Source: Oscheius tipulae (lineage: Eukaryota; Nematoda; Chromadorea; Rhabditida; Rhabditidae). From it: DNA of 64,000 nt. Below, piece by piece: positions 46,201 through 57,119 of the stretch. The translations under genes and the position numbers were made by a program. Numbering within the stretch: position 1 is the stretch's first letter; each line of letters starts with the position of its first letter. The notes beneath the pieces were generated by a model. It was not told the origin of the DNA. It ran no database searches and saw only the letters and a program-made list of their open reading frames with translations. The stretch covers positions 2,728,001 through 2,792,000 of the forward strand of contig JASJZH010000004.1 of assembly GCA_037178975.1 (NCBI GenBank), in the 5' to 3' direction.

Positions 46201-46282
46201 GAACACGACGTCGCGCAGGACCATGAATGGCGATGAGATGCTGGCCAAGATGTCGAAGATGCTCGGAGAAGCCAAGCTGTAG
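43212..46282 (+). CDS. short formin (FH1-FH2)
   Basis: Formins nucleate and elongate unbranched actin filaments. Four exons are seen: MARKGKKRNESNGVKNP, a second small exon, one very long exon and a last exon from about 45662. Residues of about 60-300 are helical (EELSVLAKTVTDVGKTDEER, MLIWLVDVAKSQ) and could be a reduced inhibitory domain. A short FH1 follows with a run of 12 prolines (VAKPPPPPP...). FH2 begins near IPFNFLDKKTQDETVFTGVN and contains RLLGITMVRFRKLEPKQI, LRAWPTEEEL-like helices, NREGLNERIEMTKAKM, GSNLRQLTEISIRDVAEILK and a coiled C-terminal helix pair rich in K/E. The tail has SASMINLVSREPSFQR. The usual Trp in the FH2 lasso is replaced by other aromatics. The TAG is 46280-46282. 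Closest C. elegans group (INFT/EXC-6 or FHOD) is unclear. Confidence 0.85.
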
Positions 46283-46336
46283 AGAAGAGAAGACAATAAA
46301 CAAATTTAAAAAAAATGTTCTGTTTCTGTTCTAGGG

Positions 46337-47571
46337 TCAGATTTTGGATCGGAAGAGAACTTCTCCGACTAGATGGGAAGCTTCCTTGGCACATCCCCAG
46401 AATATCGTAACACCACTTCCACCATGACCGTAGTTATGCACTACTGGGACCTTCCTGCTTCCGAAATCCATCTTCTCGACTTCAATTCTCACCTTGTTTC
46501 GAAAAGGACGTAGACCGACGTGATGAGAGAGTACTTTGGCATTCTTAACTTGTGTCTTCCTCTAAAAATAGAGTCTGTACCTTGAGAGAAGGTATTCTCT
46601 CCTCATTGCCCTTCAGAATCCTTTTGACTGTCGTCGGATCGACAGTTCGATCCCATTGATCGTAGTCTCTTGTCCCTCCAAGGATTACACTGTTGTCACT
46701 GAAACAAAAATTGTAAAACTAAATGAAGTGGGAAACTTGAGGAGAGTATAGAATTCGTCGTCCATGAAAAAGTGTTTAATCTGGGGAGCATAGACTTTAA
46801 TTATCTGGAACAGATGAATGGAGTGTAATAGACAGTACCTGGCCCCTAACCGGAATCAGTTCCTGGTCTCCAAGAAGGAATCGAGACCCGAGTCCTGTAC
46901 AGTTGACCACAGCGTCGAAACCCTCTCCGACATCAGAGAGAGCTGTCAGTTTTTGTGTTCTGCATTTGCCGCCAAGAGAAAGGAATATCTTCATCAGATG
47001 GTCGAGATGTTTGGTCGGTTCGAGGTAGAGACTCGAGAAGAAGAAGCCAGCACTGGCAGGAATGAGCGGGGTTTCGATCACGATACCTTTGAGGAAAAGG
47101 GTGCCGTTCTTTGACCTCATCGGGACTAAGTTGTCTGAAATTGGGCATGATCCCAGCCCAGAAAGGAGGCTCCTTGCTGTCTTTTTGGAACAGATATCCG
47201 GAGTATTCCTGAAAATATATTGACGAAATAGCTCAACGCAAACCTGAGCTCCACAGTTTGGATGCTCTCTCATGAACTTCTTGATGTAGTCGATTGTTTC
47301 TTCGGTCCATTTTCTGCAAAGAACATCCTAGAACTTTCTGTGACTCACGCGACTAGAGATTGCTGTGAAGGAGGAGAGACGTAGGGTTCGATGTGTCCGG
47401 CTGCAATGTCGGATGTGATATTTGGAGAGAACGCCTCGGAAACTATGGTGACCTACAAATTTACGAAAATTAAAAGGAGTAAACCTCAATGTTTGGGATG
47501 GTTTGTTGTAGATACACGGCCGTCGAGCAGCCGATAATTCCTGCTCCAACCACACATATTTGCCGGGCCAT
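46337..47571 (-). CDS. D-amino-acid/D-aspartate oxidase (DAO family)
   Basis: A FAD enzyme that oxidises D-amino acids to oxo-acids, ammonia and H2O2, normally in peroxisomes. The dinucleotide-binding start is ICVVGAGIIGCSTAVYLQQT (GxGxxG). Next come SDIAAGHIEPYVSPPSQQSL, the FAD/substrate segment AGFFFSSLYLEPTKHLDHLM, FDAVVNCTGLGSRFLLGD, IPVRGQ, GGTRDYDQWDRTVDP and the signature VVHNYGHGGSGVTIFWGCAK. The last three residues, SKI, are a plausible variant peroxisomal targeting signal (PTS1). Introns are as short as 34 nt. The ATG is 47569-47571, the TGA 46337-46339. Only 54 nt separate this stop from the formin stop, so the 3' UTRs must overlap or nearly do. DAAO versus DDO substrate choice cannot be called by eye. 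Confidence 0.93.
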
Positions 47572-48243
47572 TGCGGAAGAAGAAAGACAAGAAGTTGGCA
47601 GATTGGTAGCGAAATGTGACCACTATTGTAAACTGACTGATAAGACAAGAAGGGAGATTGCAACTGGGGGGTTCATTCTAAACTCTGTACTCTTTTACTG
47701 GAAGGGATTGTCGGCAAGGCAGCAGAATAAAGGTAGCACTAGAAGCCTGGAAATATAAACATTTTTTGACGTCCCCAGCATCGTTTATTGAGTCTAGGCA
47801 CTGAGAAGTATAACCTCCAGAAGTCGCAAGGTTACAGTATACGCAAATTGAATACAGCAGTGGCGGGAAATCGCTTATAGTAGATTTGTTCTCTTTCTCC
47901 CTCCTTGCCTTACATTTTTCTAACTAATCTTTTAGTACTTTTTTTCATTTTTCTTGCACAAGAAAATACATGCGTTAGACCCAGTCGTAAACGTTGTGTC
48001 GCTCCATTGCTAAAGCTGAAACGCCGCCAACACTAGCCTTTCGAAATTTATCTTGTTCAGCTGATTCAATTGTTCATCTCTTTACCACATTTCTAATTCA
48101 TTTTATTATCGAAACTTTCACATGTGAATAGACAAAATTTGGTACAAGTATGATTGCATTCCCCGTTAAATACTGTTCCTTGTGTGCCCAAACCTCATGA
48201 AAATCTTTTATTCTGTACAGCTCACATATTTTGCAACAGAATA
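47572..48243. promoter_or_regulatory. divergent 5' region between the oxidase and the next gene
   Basis: The two flanking genes are transcribed away from each other. No exon was recognised. A TTTTGCAACAG ending about 4 nt before the ATG at 48244 is a likely trans-splice acceptor for the rightward gene. Confidence 0.4.
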
Positions 48244-48924
48244 ATGGAAGTTGATGAGCCCAAGTCGCCCATTCGAGACGAGCGACAGCCCCAGAATGTC
48301 AACACTCCAGTCAGTATGGCCCAAGACATGATCATCGAAACTCCGGCCACTCCTGTCACGCCGATGACGCCTTACACTCCAGTCTCAGAATATGTAAACT
48401 CTTTTGTCATTTTTTTAACAAAATCAAATTTTACAGAATGAGTACGATGATACGGAGGAGAATGACCTTAGTAATACTAGCATCAATACTGAGAAAGCTT
48501 TCCATGTCGGCGGCAAAAAAACGGCTGTCACTCCCGGTCCGATCAAAGCCCGTCGTCAGCTCGAAGAGAACGGAATGCTCAATTCGCCCTCGGATGCCAT
48601 GCTTTCGCCGTGTACTGCTGTCTTGATGGGGCGCGGAGGAAAGAAGGTATTTTTCTTGTTCCCCTTTATTCTTGCAATTAAATTCAGGGATTTTATGATA
48701 AGCCTTCAACGGTGAGCCACTGTTGTTTTTGCTTGCACCTGATGGAGGCTTTGTAACCCCATTGTTGCCAAAAAAAATTGCTGAATTGTATCGCAGAGCA
48801 GAACCTAACCACCCGGGCTCAAAACGTACCTAATTCGAGTTATTTTCAGGCTGTCAGTGGTCCAGCTGCCGCCCTGCGCAAGAAGCAGCTCGGCTCGATT
48901 CCCCTGAAGCTCGACGACGAATAA
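48244..48924 (+). CDS. small SP/TP-rich protein, unrecognised
   Basis: Four exons give about 145 residues. The N-terminal exon is dense in proline-directed sites: PKSPIRDE, NTPVSMAQDM, TPATPVTPMTPYTP. The second carries GGKKTAVTPGPIKARRQLEE then NGMLNSPSDAMLSPCTAVLM, which looks conserved. The third is a 24-nt microexon (GFYDKPST) with good AG/GT borders. The fourth reads AVSGPAAALRKKQLGSIPLK and ends KLDDE with TAA at 48922-48924. It is disordered, without a signal peptide, and resembles a cell-cycle CDK substrate, but I do not recognise the family. Skipping the microexon keeps the frame, so two isoforms are likely. AATAAA-type sequence occurs near 49019. Confidence 0.75.
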
Positions 48925-49089
48925 ACCGCGTCTCGTTCATTCCCGCATTCTTCCCCTTAACATTTCACATTTGAATTGGCAATCAGATCGCTGTAAATAA
49001 TCATAGAGTAAGCGTTTTCAATAAACTCGCAGTTTCTTTTCATAAAAACAACAAAACTAAATGAAAAAAAGTTGAATCTACTGGCGGAT

Positions 49090-51803
49090 TTAGAGTGTTC
49101 TTGCAACGTATTCCACTTCTGCTCCGCCGAGACATTCGTTCCCTCGATAGAAGATGCACATCTAAAAAGTTCGAGTTGAGGAAAAGGTCAAAATGCGTTC
49201 AGGACTACAATAATGAGCACTTTGCCGTCAGATCATAAGGCGAGCTAATTGGCGTTATCTCGTCGAACTGACCAGCTCAAAACACGAAATTATGTATTTT
49301 TGTACGAACTGATCCCTTTCCTTTTATTAGACCTCAAGCGCTGTCCTCCAGTGTTCTGTTTCTGTGCTACTTCGGTGTGGTTTATTAGTAGGAAATGACT
49401 GATTTGCTCACAGCCATACACGCAATACTGCAGGATTATATCCGTTACCTGCTCGTTTGTCATGCTTTTGCAGTCTACTCTCACGTCAAGAAAGCGACCT
49501 TTCCTTCGGGAACGACCAGACATTTTCCGTTGGTTAGGTCAAACTTGGCTGATTACCGCAGTATTCTATTCCTTTGTAGCAGGCTACACCCTCATACTAA
49601 GGAGCCTGCCCCTTTCGGAACAAGAACTAGGTCCCAGAAAACAATCTTTTCTCAACGACTAGTACTACGGGCGAGTAGATCTAAAAACAATCCCCCTCCT
49701 CGACGTCAAGAGTCCTCTCCTCACCCTCATAGCAGTCCTCGAGATCTCTAATCGGGAGGATTGGTCATCTCGGACTAGTTACACTATCTCTTCGTCTAGT
49801 TTTTGTAGTTGTCGGGTCGACGACGTCAGCTCTCCTTCAATGTGATTCTATTAAAAAGTCCTAGACATGTGACTCCTTGACATAAAAGCTTATCAAAACA
49901 AGTGGTCCTGACGCAGACCTTTCAACAGAAATTATTGCTTTTCATCGAGAGGATAAAGGAGAGATCAAATTGGGGAAAGTCTGCATGTCTTTGCGTCTGG
50001 ATTCCTTCATTCAATCTCACAGCCTTTTGTGATAAACCGCTTCTACAGTATCCAGTTACAGGTAAATCACAATGCCGAGACTAACAGTTCTACTAATTGC
50101 TCTAATCGCCTACAGTACCTGCGTCGAACACGTCTATTGCGACCGCTATGGGTCTTTCCCCTACAGACCGATCTATAGACGGAGTAAGGGTGAGATCTGT
50201 CACACGATCTCATACTTCAATAGCCGACAAAACTATACTTTCAGTGCCGAAGACTCGCTTCATACAGCCTACGACAGAGCCTTCGTTATTGCAAATCTAC
50301 CGTAATCCTTCTGAGCCAGCCCAGTTCGAAGAACAGCCTTTTCCAGCCTCTATTGGCTTTTGGATATAGGACGAATAAAGAGCCTTGACATTTTGGGTTG
50401 CCTGCTCTTACCTGACCACTAGCTGCTGCTCTCAAGGGGATTCGGGGTGTGACAGTCAGAAGGCCATCTCCTCGACGGGCTATTCTGCACGGAACGGACG
50501 GATGTGTTCGCTGTATTCGACATTCGAGGGTCGAGTCGCCTTCGTCTAAAGCTCTTTCTCGCTATCAAAAGGTCAAAAGCAAACCTGGTCGATCTGCAAT
50601 CCACTGCGGCTCCTTGATCACAATCTGCGTAGCGAAAAGAGCAGGATGGTTATTTCCCTCGACCTAAATGAGTCTCAAACCATCGACGGGATTCAGTCGT
50701 ACCACTGTGACATTGTTCGTGTCCATGTTGATATCCACCACGTAGTACCCGAGATGATTTCCCGAGGTCCATCGGATTCGTTTTCCCAGCGTGAAATGAT
50801 GAATGCCGTTGTGTTGACGCAGCACTGTTCCGTCCCTCGTGATAATCTTTCCAGGTTTCTCCTCGATATACTGCACCTCTTCCTTCCGAAAATTAAAATG
50901 AAAAGGCACGTACCTGATCCATAAACTCGTCAAATTTCTTCCGTTTCCCGACAAAACAAATGCCCATACTTTCCGGCTTCTGGGCTATATCCATGAACCC
51001 TTGTTCCTCGGCTATCTTTTTGACCCGCGTTTTCATCAAACTTCCGAGCGGAAACATGGCTCTTTTCAGTTGGCTCTGATTCAGTGTGCACAAAAAGTAG
51101 GTCTGGTCTTTCAGCGGATCGGCTGCCGTAAGAAGTCGTACTGAAATCAGTTTGTATTTTGAAATATTAGAAAGATTACTTTTTTTTTGCTCATTTCTAC
51201 TCTCTTGATAATTTCCGTAGGAAGTTGAAGCATAATGACCCGTGGCCACGTAATCCACGTCGAGATTTTCTTTCTGAACATCATTCAATAGGAAGACAAA
51301 AAAGATCTGACTGCAAAATTGTGCAAATGATGAAATTTGATGGCCTGGTTGCATTTTACGTCAGGAACCACGGTTCTTCCTCGTTTGTAGTTTTCTATCA
51401 GACCTCTGAAGGGCTTTATCTTTGGAAAAAAGCCATAAAGAGCTCACAAAAAGATCTCGTTCCAGTATTCCTTTACAAAATTGGCCTTGACGAAGGGGAT
51501 TTCAAGACGGTCACAAGCTTTCCGGGCATCGGCTTCGTCTTTCGTTCTGGAACAATTGGCCGATCCTTCCTCCTGAGAGTCCCAATTCACCTCAAATTTG
51601 TGAATTTTCTTAGTAATGAGCACGAGACGAACCATATAAATCCCAGTGACGTCGCAACCTTTCTTCTTCAAGAGAAACGCACTGACGGTGCTGTCCACCC
51701 CACCCGACATCCCTATCGCAACACGGAGTGCCCTTTTTGACATTCGGTGCTGAACCAACCGTGAATTGAGGAAGACTTTCGGTGAAATACATAGAAGACA
51801 CAT
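49090..51803 (-). CDS. mttu-1: mitochondrial tRNA-specific 2-thiouridylase (TRMU/MTU1, MnmA family)
   Basis: The enzyme adds sulfur to U34 of mitochondrial tRNA-Lys, -Glu and -Gln. After a basic, hydrophobic leader from ATG 51801-51803 (MCLLCISPKVFLNSR) comes the PP-loop IGMSGGVDSTVSAFLLKKKG. Further blocks are VNWDSQEEGSANC, IPFVKANFVKEYWNEIF, ENYKRGRTVVPDVKCNQAIK (first catalytic Cys), VATGHYAST, TAADPLKDQTYFLCTLNQSQ, ESMGICFVGKR (second catalytic Cys), LGKRIRWTSGNHLGYYVV and the beta-barrel end GQMCIFYRGNECLGGAEV. The last intron is unusually long for the window (49162-50411, 1250 nt) and holds a small secreted gene on the other strand. The stop TAA is 49090-49092. The start lies about 100 nt after the stop of the upstream gene, classic operon spacing, with AATAAA between them. 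Confidence 0.95.
49462..49662 (+). CDS. possible 66-residue one-helix protein inside a TRMU intron
   Basis: An ATG-started open frame with a basic N-terminus (TSRKRPFLRERPDIFRWLG) and one strong hydrophobic helix (WLITAVFYSFVAGYTLIL), antisense to the last TRMU intron. An acceptor-like CTTTTGCAG lies just after the ATG, so an upstream exon may be used instead. A second frame is also open over part of the stretch. No conservation can be claimed; it may be chance. Confidence 0.25.
   Translation: MLLQSTLTSRKRPFLRERPDIFRWLGQTWLITAVFYSFVAGYTLILRSLPLSEQELGPRKQSFLND
50072..50369 (+). CDS. small secreted protein nested in the last TRMU intron
   Basis: Two exons (50072-50183 and 50245-50369) joined in phase 1 across a 61-nt intron with GTAAGG and TTTCAG ends give 78 residues. 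MPRLTVLLIALIAYSTCVEH is a clear signal peptide. The mature part is rich in Arg, Tyr and Pro (DRYGSFPYRPIYRR), with a dibasic RR followed by MPKTRFIQPTTEPS, and ends PFPASIGFWI. A TTACAG at 50056-50061 before the ATG suits trans-splicing and an AATAAA follows the stop at about 50373. Together these make a complete small gene antisense to TRMU. A neuropeptide-like or antimicrobial-like precursor is possible from the dibasic site, but no family is recognised. Confidence 0.68.
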
Positions 51804-51905
51804 AACAACATGCAAGACGAAGGCAAACTTGAGCAAAGTACTTTATTTTACCCGTATTTCTACAATTTAAAAATCAACAAACCTATTAGCTAAAAACTAT
51901 AACAT

Positions 51906-53044
51906 CTATTGAGACTTCTTTTCCTCCTGGACCTTAGTTTTGGCGTCAGCTTCGGCCTTCTTTATGCTTTCTTCAATCTAAAAAAGTTTATGTTTTAAAA
52001 TAAAAAAGTACGAGAACCTTATTGATTTGTTTGAGTCTAGTTTCAAGACGAGCATGTTCTTCTGCCCGGATCGTCTTCACAGCATCAAGGAATTGTGTCT
52101 TCTCCTTTTCGGCCAGGCGTTCAAACTCCTCCTGTGATCTCTTGTCCTTCAGCAGCTGTTGCACGTGCTCCTTGGCTCCGGCTGTCAACGTCAATTCTTC
52201 CGTGTGCCCTTTCAGATAGTCCTGGAGCTGTGCGAGCTCGTGCTTGTTCACGACCTGATATTTTATTTTGGTAGAATAAGGAAATGACTACCTTCTGATG
52301 TCTTTTTCTCTCGAATGGCCGGAAGAACTCGTACATGTCGTCAATAAGCTCCTTGTCCAGTCTCGGAGTCGCCTTGGACGACTCGAACGCTTTCTTTCCC
52401 AATTCGCGACGTTTGGCAGCAGTCGGAGTTGATCCTTCCACGTCCATTTCTTGTCTGGCTTGAAGCAGCTAATCGAGGAGAGTTTGGTAACAAAAATATG
52501 AGGAATGTACCTCTAATGCCTCGCGGAACATGAGCTTCCCTTTGGGAATCTTCTCAGCTGGCGGCTCGTAGAATCCGAACTCCCAGATTGGATCGTTACG
52601 ATGCTCCCATTCGGTCTCGCGAGTAGGAAGAGGCCTGAAAAGATAAATTGCGAAGGAGAATGATGCAATCCTAACCTGTCAGATTGTTCTCTTTTTGGAG
52701 GATCCGTCGAGCTGATCGTCATTTTGCCCATATTTTCTACGAGCTTCTCGTGTTTTTTCGCCAAATCCTGTAGCAAGCCACTATTTCAAGTCATCAAAAA
52801 GAAACCAACCGCTCTGATTCGATCATCTTCTTGTGCAGCAGCAAATCGTTTTTCCTCTGTCGGAACCTTTGGAGCAGCTACCTGAAAACGTCACTCCAAT
52901 GAAAAGCAAATAAGGAGCGTTAAAATAGTGACAGTAACCCACCTTAGCCTTGCCAGTCTCCATTTTCTCCACTTGCTGCATGGCCTTCACTTTGAAGTGA
53001 GCATCCTTGGTCGGCTTTCCGATTGCATTCCATATCCGTTTCAT
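51906..53044 (-). CDS. conserved-looking helical protein, probably mitochondrial, unrecognised
   Basis: Seven exons in phase encode about 290 residues from MKRIWNAIGKPTKDAHFKVK (ATG 53042-53044, after CTTGCAG) to KVQEEKKSQ (TAG 51906-51908). A central block TEWEHRNDPIWEFGFYEPPA then EKIPKGKLMFREALELL looks conserved. The rest is charged helix or coiled coil: DLAKKHEKLVENMGKM, KELIDDMYEFFRPFERKRHQ, EHVQQLLKDKRSQEEFERLA and RLETRLKQINKIEESIKKAE. There is no membrane helix. The gene is the likely operon partner of TRMU (stop to TRMU start about 100 nt), which suggests a mitochondrial role, for example in the ribosome or assembly. A distant likeness to CRIF1/mL64 was considered but not supported strongly enough to name it. 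Confidence 0.72.
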
Positions 53045-53536
53045 TCTCTGCAAGTACGTCGAATAAAATAAGACGAAGAACGATGAAAAAGGGTAAGTAT
53101 AAGAGAACACTTCAATTGCATAAACTCTTGGTACGCAAAGTTACGTCAACGTGTTTTCAATGCATTTTGAAGTGACTTGTAAGTATACATTTTTACGGGA
53201 ACTGAAAGAGTGAGAACGAAAAAACGATTGAGAAACGTTTTTGAAATTCACTGTTGCTGGAAAAGTAGGAAAAAGACAAAATAGGCCGATTCCCCCCAGT
53301 GACGACCACCATCATTTCATCCCTACCAACAATAAAGGCAATTTCAGATCACTACTATCTGCTTACTAGCATCTCCTTTCTTGACTCTCTCTCATTCTTC
53401 TGCTCGAGATCTACGAAACAGTGATAGAGACAATGGCCAAACCATTCAGTCGAGAAGAATTTTGACAATAAAAGCTTTATATAAGGAACAGACGTACGGT
53501 ATGACCAAACAAGGAGAGATAGGTGTAAAGAGATCA

Positions 53537-56500
53537 CTAGCGCTCGGACTTGATATGTTGAACATCAAAAGTATTATTACTTCCGTCGCGAGTAGAACGG
53601 CGATCAGCAGCCACATTGGCTTGCTGAGACCAGCTCGACTGAACCTGGGGCTCCAAGAAACTTCGATTGACGACGACGAGACGACCTGGCTTCTGTTCGG
53701 GTTGCTCCTCGTATTTATTGGGACACCTTCGATCGTTGACGACCGGCCTCTTTTTAGCATTTCTGGTACGCTGAAAACATCTTTTTCATGACAATACGAA
53801 AGCAAATTTCTCCCAAAAGTAGCTAAGAAAACTCACACTAGAAACAGAAAGGGTAGAAGAGTCCCCAGCTGGCCGAACTCGAAAGTTTTGAGCAGGAGAC
53901 GACTGAATGGCGGACTTTTGCTTCTCCCCGGCACGTTTAGCTGGATTCTTCGGCTTGGCAAATATCTTCTGTTGAGGTTGCGTATAGAAGAGTGGCTGTA
54001 AATTTTTTTCTAATACAAGAAGGAAAAAAGCTCACCTTCAGTTCAATAGCATCAACTATCGGCTTTTTGTCAACTAACGCCTGAGGCGATTCCGTCCTAG
54101 GCTTCTTCTTGTGCGGAGGCACAGTCGGTGGAGGGTCTTCCCATTTCACAGCCATCCTCGTAGTTTCCCGAATAGGAATCATATTGCGAATGAGAGAATC
54201 CGCTCGTGGCGGAGGTCTTGGAGCTGGTAGCGACTTGAGCAACGGACTAGTGGCCGGCTCCTGCTTGATTCGCTGATGGAGACTGCCACTGAAGCTTTAG
54301 GAAAATATATCTTCAAAAAAGTGGGAAACATACTAGAGAGAAGCGATAGGAGGACTGCCGGCATCATTCGTAGTTGGAGCTCTTGCAGGCGATGTTTGCG
54401 CAACTCTCCTGCAAGAGGAAATTAGCATAAATAAAATTTACAAATCTAAGAATATTTCGAGCACAAAGATTACTGATCACCTAAACACAGGAATTATATA
54501 TGTTTTTTGGCCATTTTGAATTTCTTCTTTCTGGCCTCTTCCAAATACAGATTCCAATACATTAGTTACTTTTTACTGTTTATCCTGTACAATTATGTTT
54601 CACTGTTTGTATCAATTGAACGACCTTTTGATGACGGCGTTCGAAAACGAATTCGTACTTCTATAACGATCCGAAGATTATTTTGGAGAGCATTGTCCAC
54701 CCTTAAGTTCTCTTCAAAACTTAGAAAAACACACGTTTTAGCTGAATCCGTGTTACAATCGACGTTCCTAGTCTTCACAGGGGTCCGTTGAGCAGATGAA
54801 CTAAAAAGTAGGAGATGGTTGCCTTTTTAGGACTATTAACTACTTTCTTGTAGCTGGTCTGACGGGTTTCACATTAGCCTGAACAGCTTTGTTCGACCTC
54901 TTGACAGGAGATGGCTGTGGAGAGGTCTGGGCAGAGCAGCTGAAGTCCCTTTATTTATTTCGAAAATGCCACAAAAACTTACCATACAAGAGTTGGCTTG
55001 CGGTTTAGAAAGTCGTAGATGGACTGATTGGCACGTATATCGCTCGTCGACGGTAACACGTAGTCCACGACACTGGACATCGAATGAATTTTGTTTTGGA
55101 AATAGGAGTTGAGGTAGAGCCTGAGAGCGGTCTCCGAGCGCGGTGAAAGAGGATCCGCAGCCTGAAAACAGAGTGGGTGAAAATACAAGTTTAAAAAAAG
55201 CCTTTTCGAGATACTTGTGAACAGTCGGAACGGCAGTGGGTGATTCTGCAGTTCTATCATCTTCACGGGGAGGAGCATGAGGATTTGCTAGAGAAGAGGG
55301 TAGAAGAGATGGGTCAGCCGGAGCAGGAACTTCTTTTTGTTTAGTCAGCATCAGTTTCGGCGTCTTTTTTGGAGGCTGAATGGGAAACTAGTGGAAAGAG
55401 AAACTATTTAAAGAAATTTAATGAGTTGGTAAGAAACAGCACCTGCTCTATTGGTTCAACGCCATCCTTCACAGCGCAGCGTTTCTGTCCACCCTCATTT
55501 GATTCGGAAGCTGATCTTTCCATCAGAACCTGTCTAGTCGTATGCAATTCGGGCATCATTCCCACGGAATTGGATGCTCCGGGTATAGTACTTGCTCTGG
55601 GACTGTGCTGCTGAAGAGGTCGAACTTGGGCAGAGGGGCGATTCAAAAAGCTGAAAGTGAAGTATTTGAAAAACAAAGATAGTGCCCCTACCCAGCCATT
55701 CGACTCATATTCATATTCCCGCCATTCAAATTGGCCTTCACATACTCGAGTTTCTCGACAAGAAGACTCTTCTTGTCCACGATGATCTGTTCCTCCTCAT
55801 CCAATAGAACAATGTGGCGATGGTACATTTGTCCGTTTTCGTGAACGACCGGCGTAATCTGTCGTTGACTCTTCGGACGGTACATGTGAACGTTGACAAG
55901 ATGGATCATATCGCCGCTCCGAAATGTTAAAAGTTTCGATTTGGTATAAGAAAAATACTCTGAGATTTTCAGCGACATGAATGAATTCACCGTAAATGAC
56001 GATATCGGCAAAATAGTCATTTGGAAGATCTTGGAACTGCATCATTGGCTGGGAGTAGTAGTGCTCGATCCAGGCGTCATCGGTAAAGAACAAATGCGTG
56101 TTATGAACAAACCTAAAGAACACAAGTGAATTTTCTGGAAAAAGCTTACTTGTGGGCAGTTCCGTCCCAGATGCGGATAACAACGCTGCCTTTGGTCGTC
56201 CTGAAGACTGATACTACCTAAAGCTGTACATCAACGTCAAAATAGGAATAGTAACCTGGCCAATCACATTGATATACTTGAGGACGTAGTCGTGAAACTT
56301 GTGCAAGGGAATAGTGAGAATGTCGGCGACGTCATTGTAGGGAGTCGGTCGTATCTGAACCATTTTATATTCGGTTGCCAAATTCTAATGTTTCAGGCTC
56401 CTTAAGATTTTTGAAATGTTATAATTTTCAGTAAAAAAACTTACAGTATTTCTAGCCAGCTGCTGAGATCTGGGCACGATAGCTACCGTCACATCGAAGC

Positions 56501-56710
56501 TGTCATTTTCCTCCTCTTTCAACAAGGCAGAATATTCTTTTTCGACTTCTGGTGGCGGCAACCTTGGCACTCTGAAAGATTTTACTAGAACAACAGTGTT
56601 TCAAGGTGAAATTAATAAGAATAACAGAAATCTTACCTCGAAATGGCATGTTCGGCCGTGGGCACCTGCTCTTCAACGGCAGGATGGTTGTTGCCGTCTG
56701 GCTGATCCAT
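53537..56710 (-). CDS. POT1-type telomere single-strand-binding protein with one OB fold
   Basis: POT1 proteins bind telomeric single strands. From ATG 56708-56710 (MDQPDGNNHPAVEEQ, after TTTTCAG) exons join to TPYNDVADILTIPLHKFHDY, INVIGQVVSVFRTTKGSVVI then RIWDGTAHKF, LPNDYFADIVIYGEFIHVAE and GDMIHLVNVHMYRPK. These match the second OB fold of human POT1 (LLKVWDGTRTPFPSW, LTIDILVYDNHVHVARSL, GSFLRIYSLH). No first OB fold or C-terminal TPP1-binding domain was found. After about residue 230 the protein is disordered: Pro/Ser-rich, with many short exons, basic patches (PPTVPPHKKKPRTE) and the end FDVQHIKSER (TAG 53537-53539). One junction near 55915 and one near 55180 are not canonical as read. 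In C. elegans, single-OB proteins POT-1 and POT-2 are known; this tail is much longer. Confidence 0.75.
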
Positions 56711-57119
56711 ATAGCACACTGAAAATTGGTCTTTTCGTGCGCTAATGAACACAAAGAAAAAGTGCGGTAAGTTGTGAAAACGAGCAGTTTCCAGGATTAA
56801 TGGACAGATTGCTTTTCGCGCCAGGACAACATGCCAGTTGGTAAACAAAACATGAGAAAATGAAACAAGCGCATGAAAAAAAGAAACGACCGGCGATAAA
56901 AAGGGGGAATAGTAAGAAAACATGAGAAGAGACAGAAAGTCGCGAGAAACGTCTAATTGCAAGCTTCCACATTCTTCAGAAGATCAAAAATAACTTTATT
57001 AAACTGGGTTTTACTGGACAAATACATGCTTTCAAGGAAACAACCGCAAAGAAAACAACTGAAAATTAATAAGGATATAGGGGAAAATAAAACTAAACAT
57101 AAAAATACAAATATTAGCA

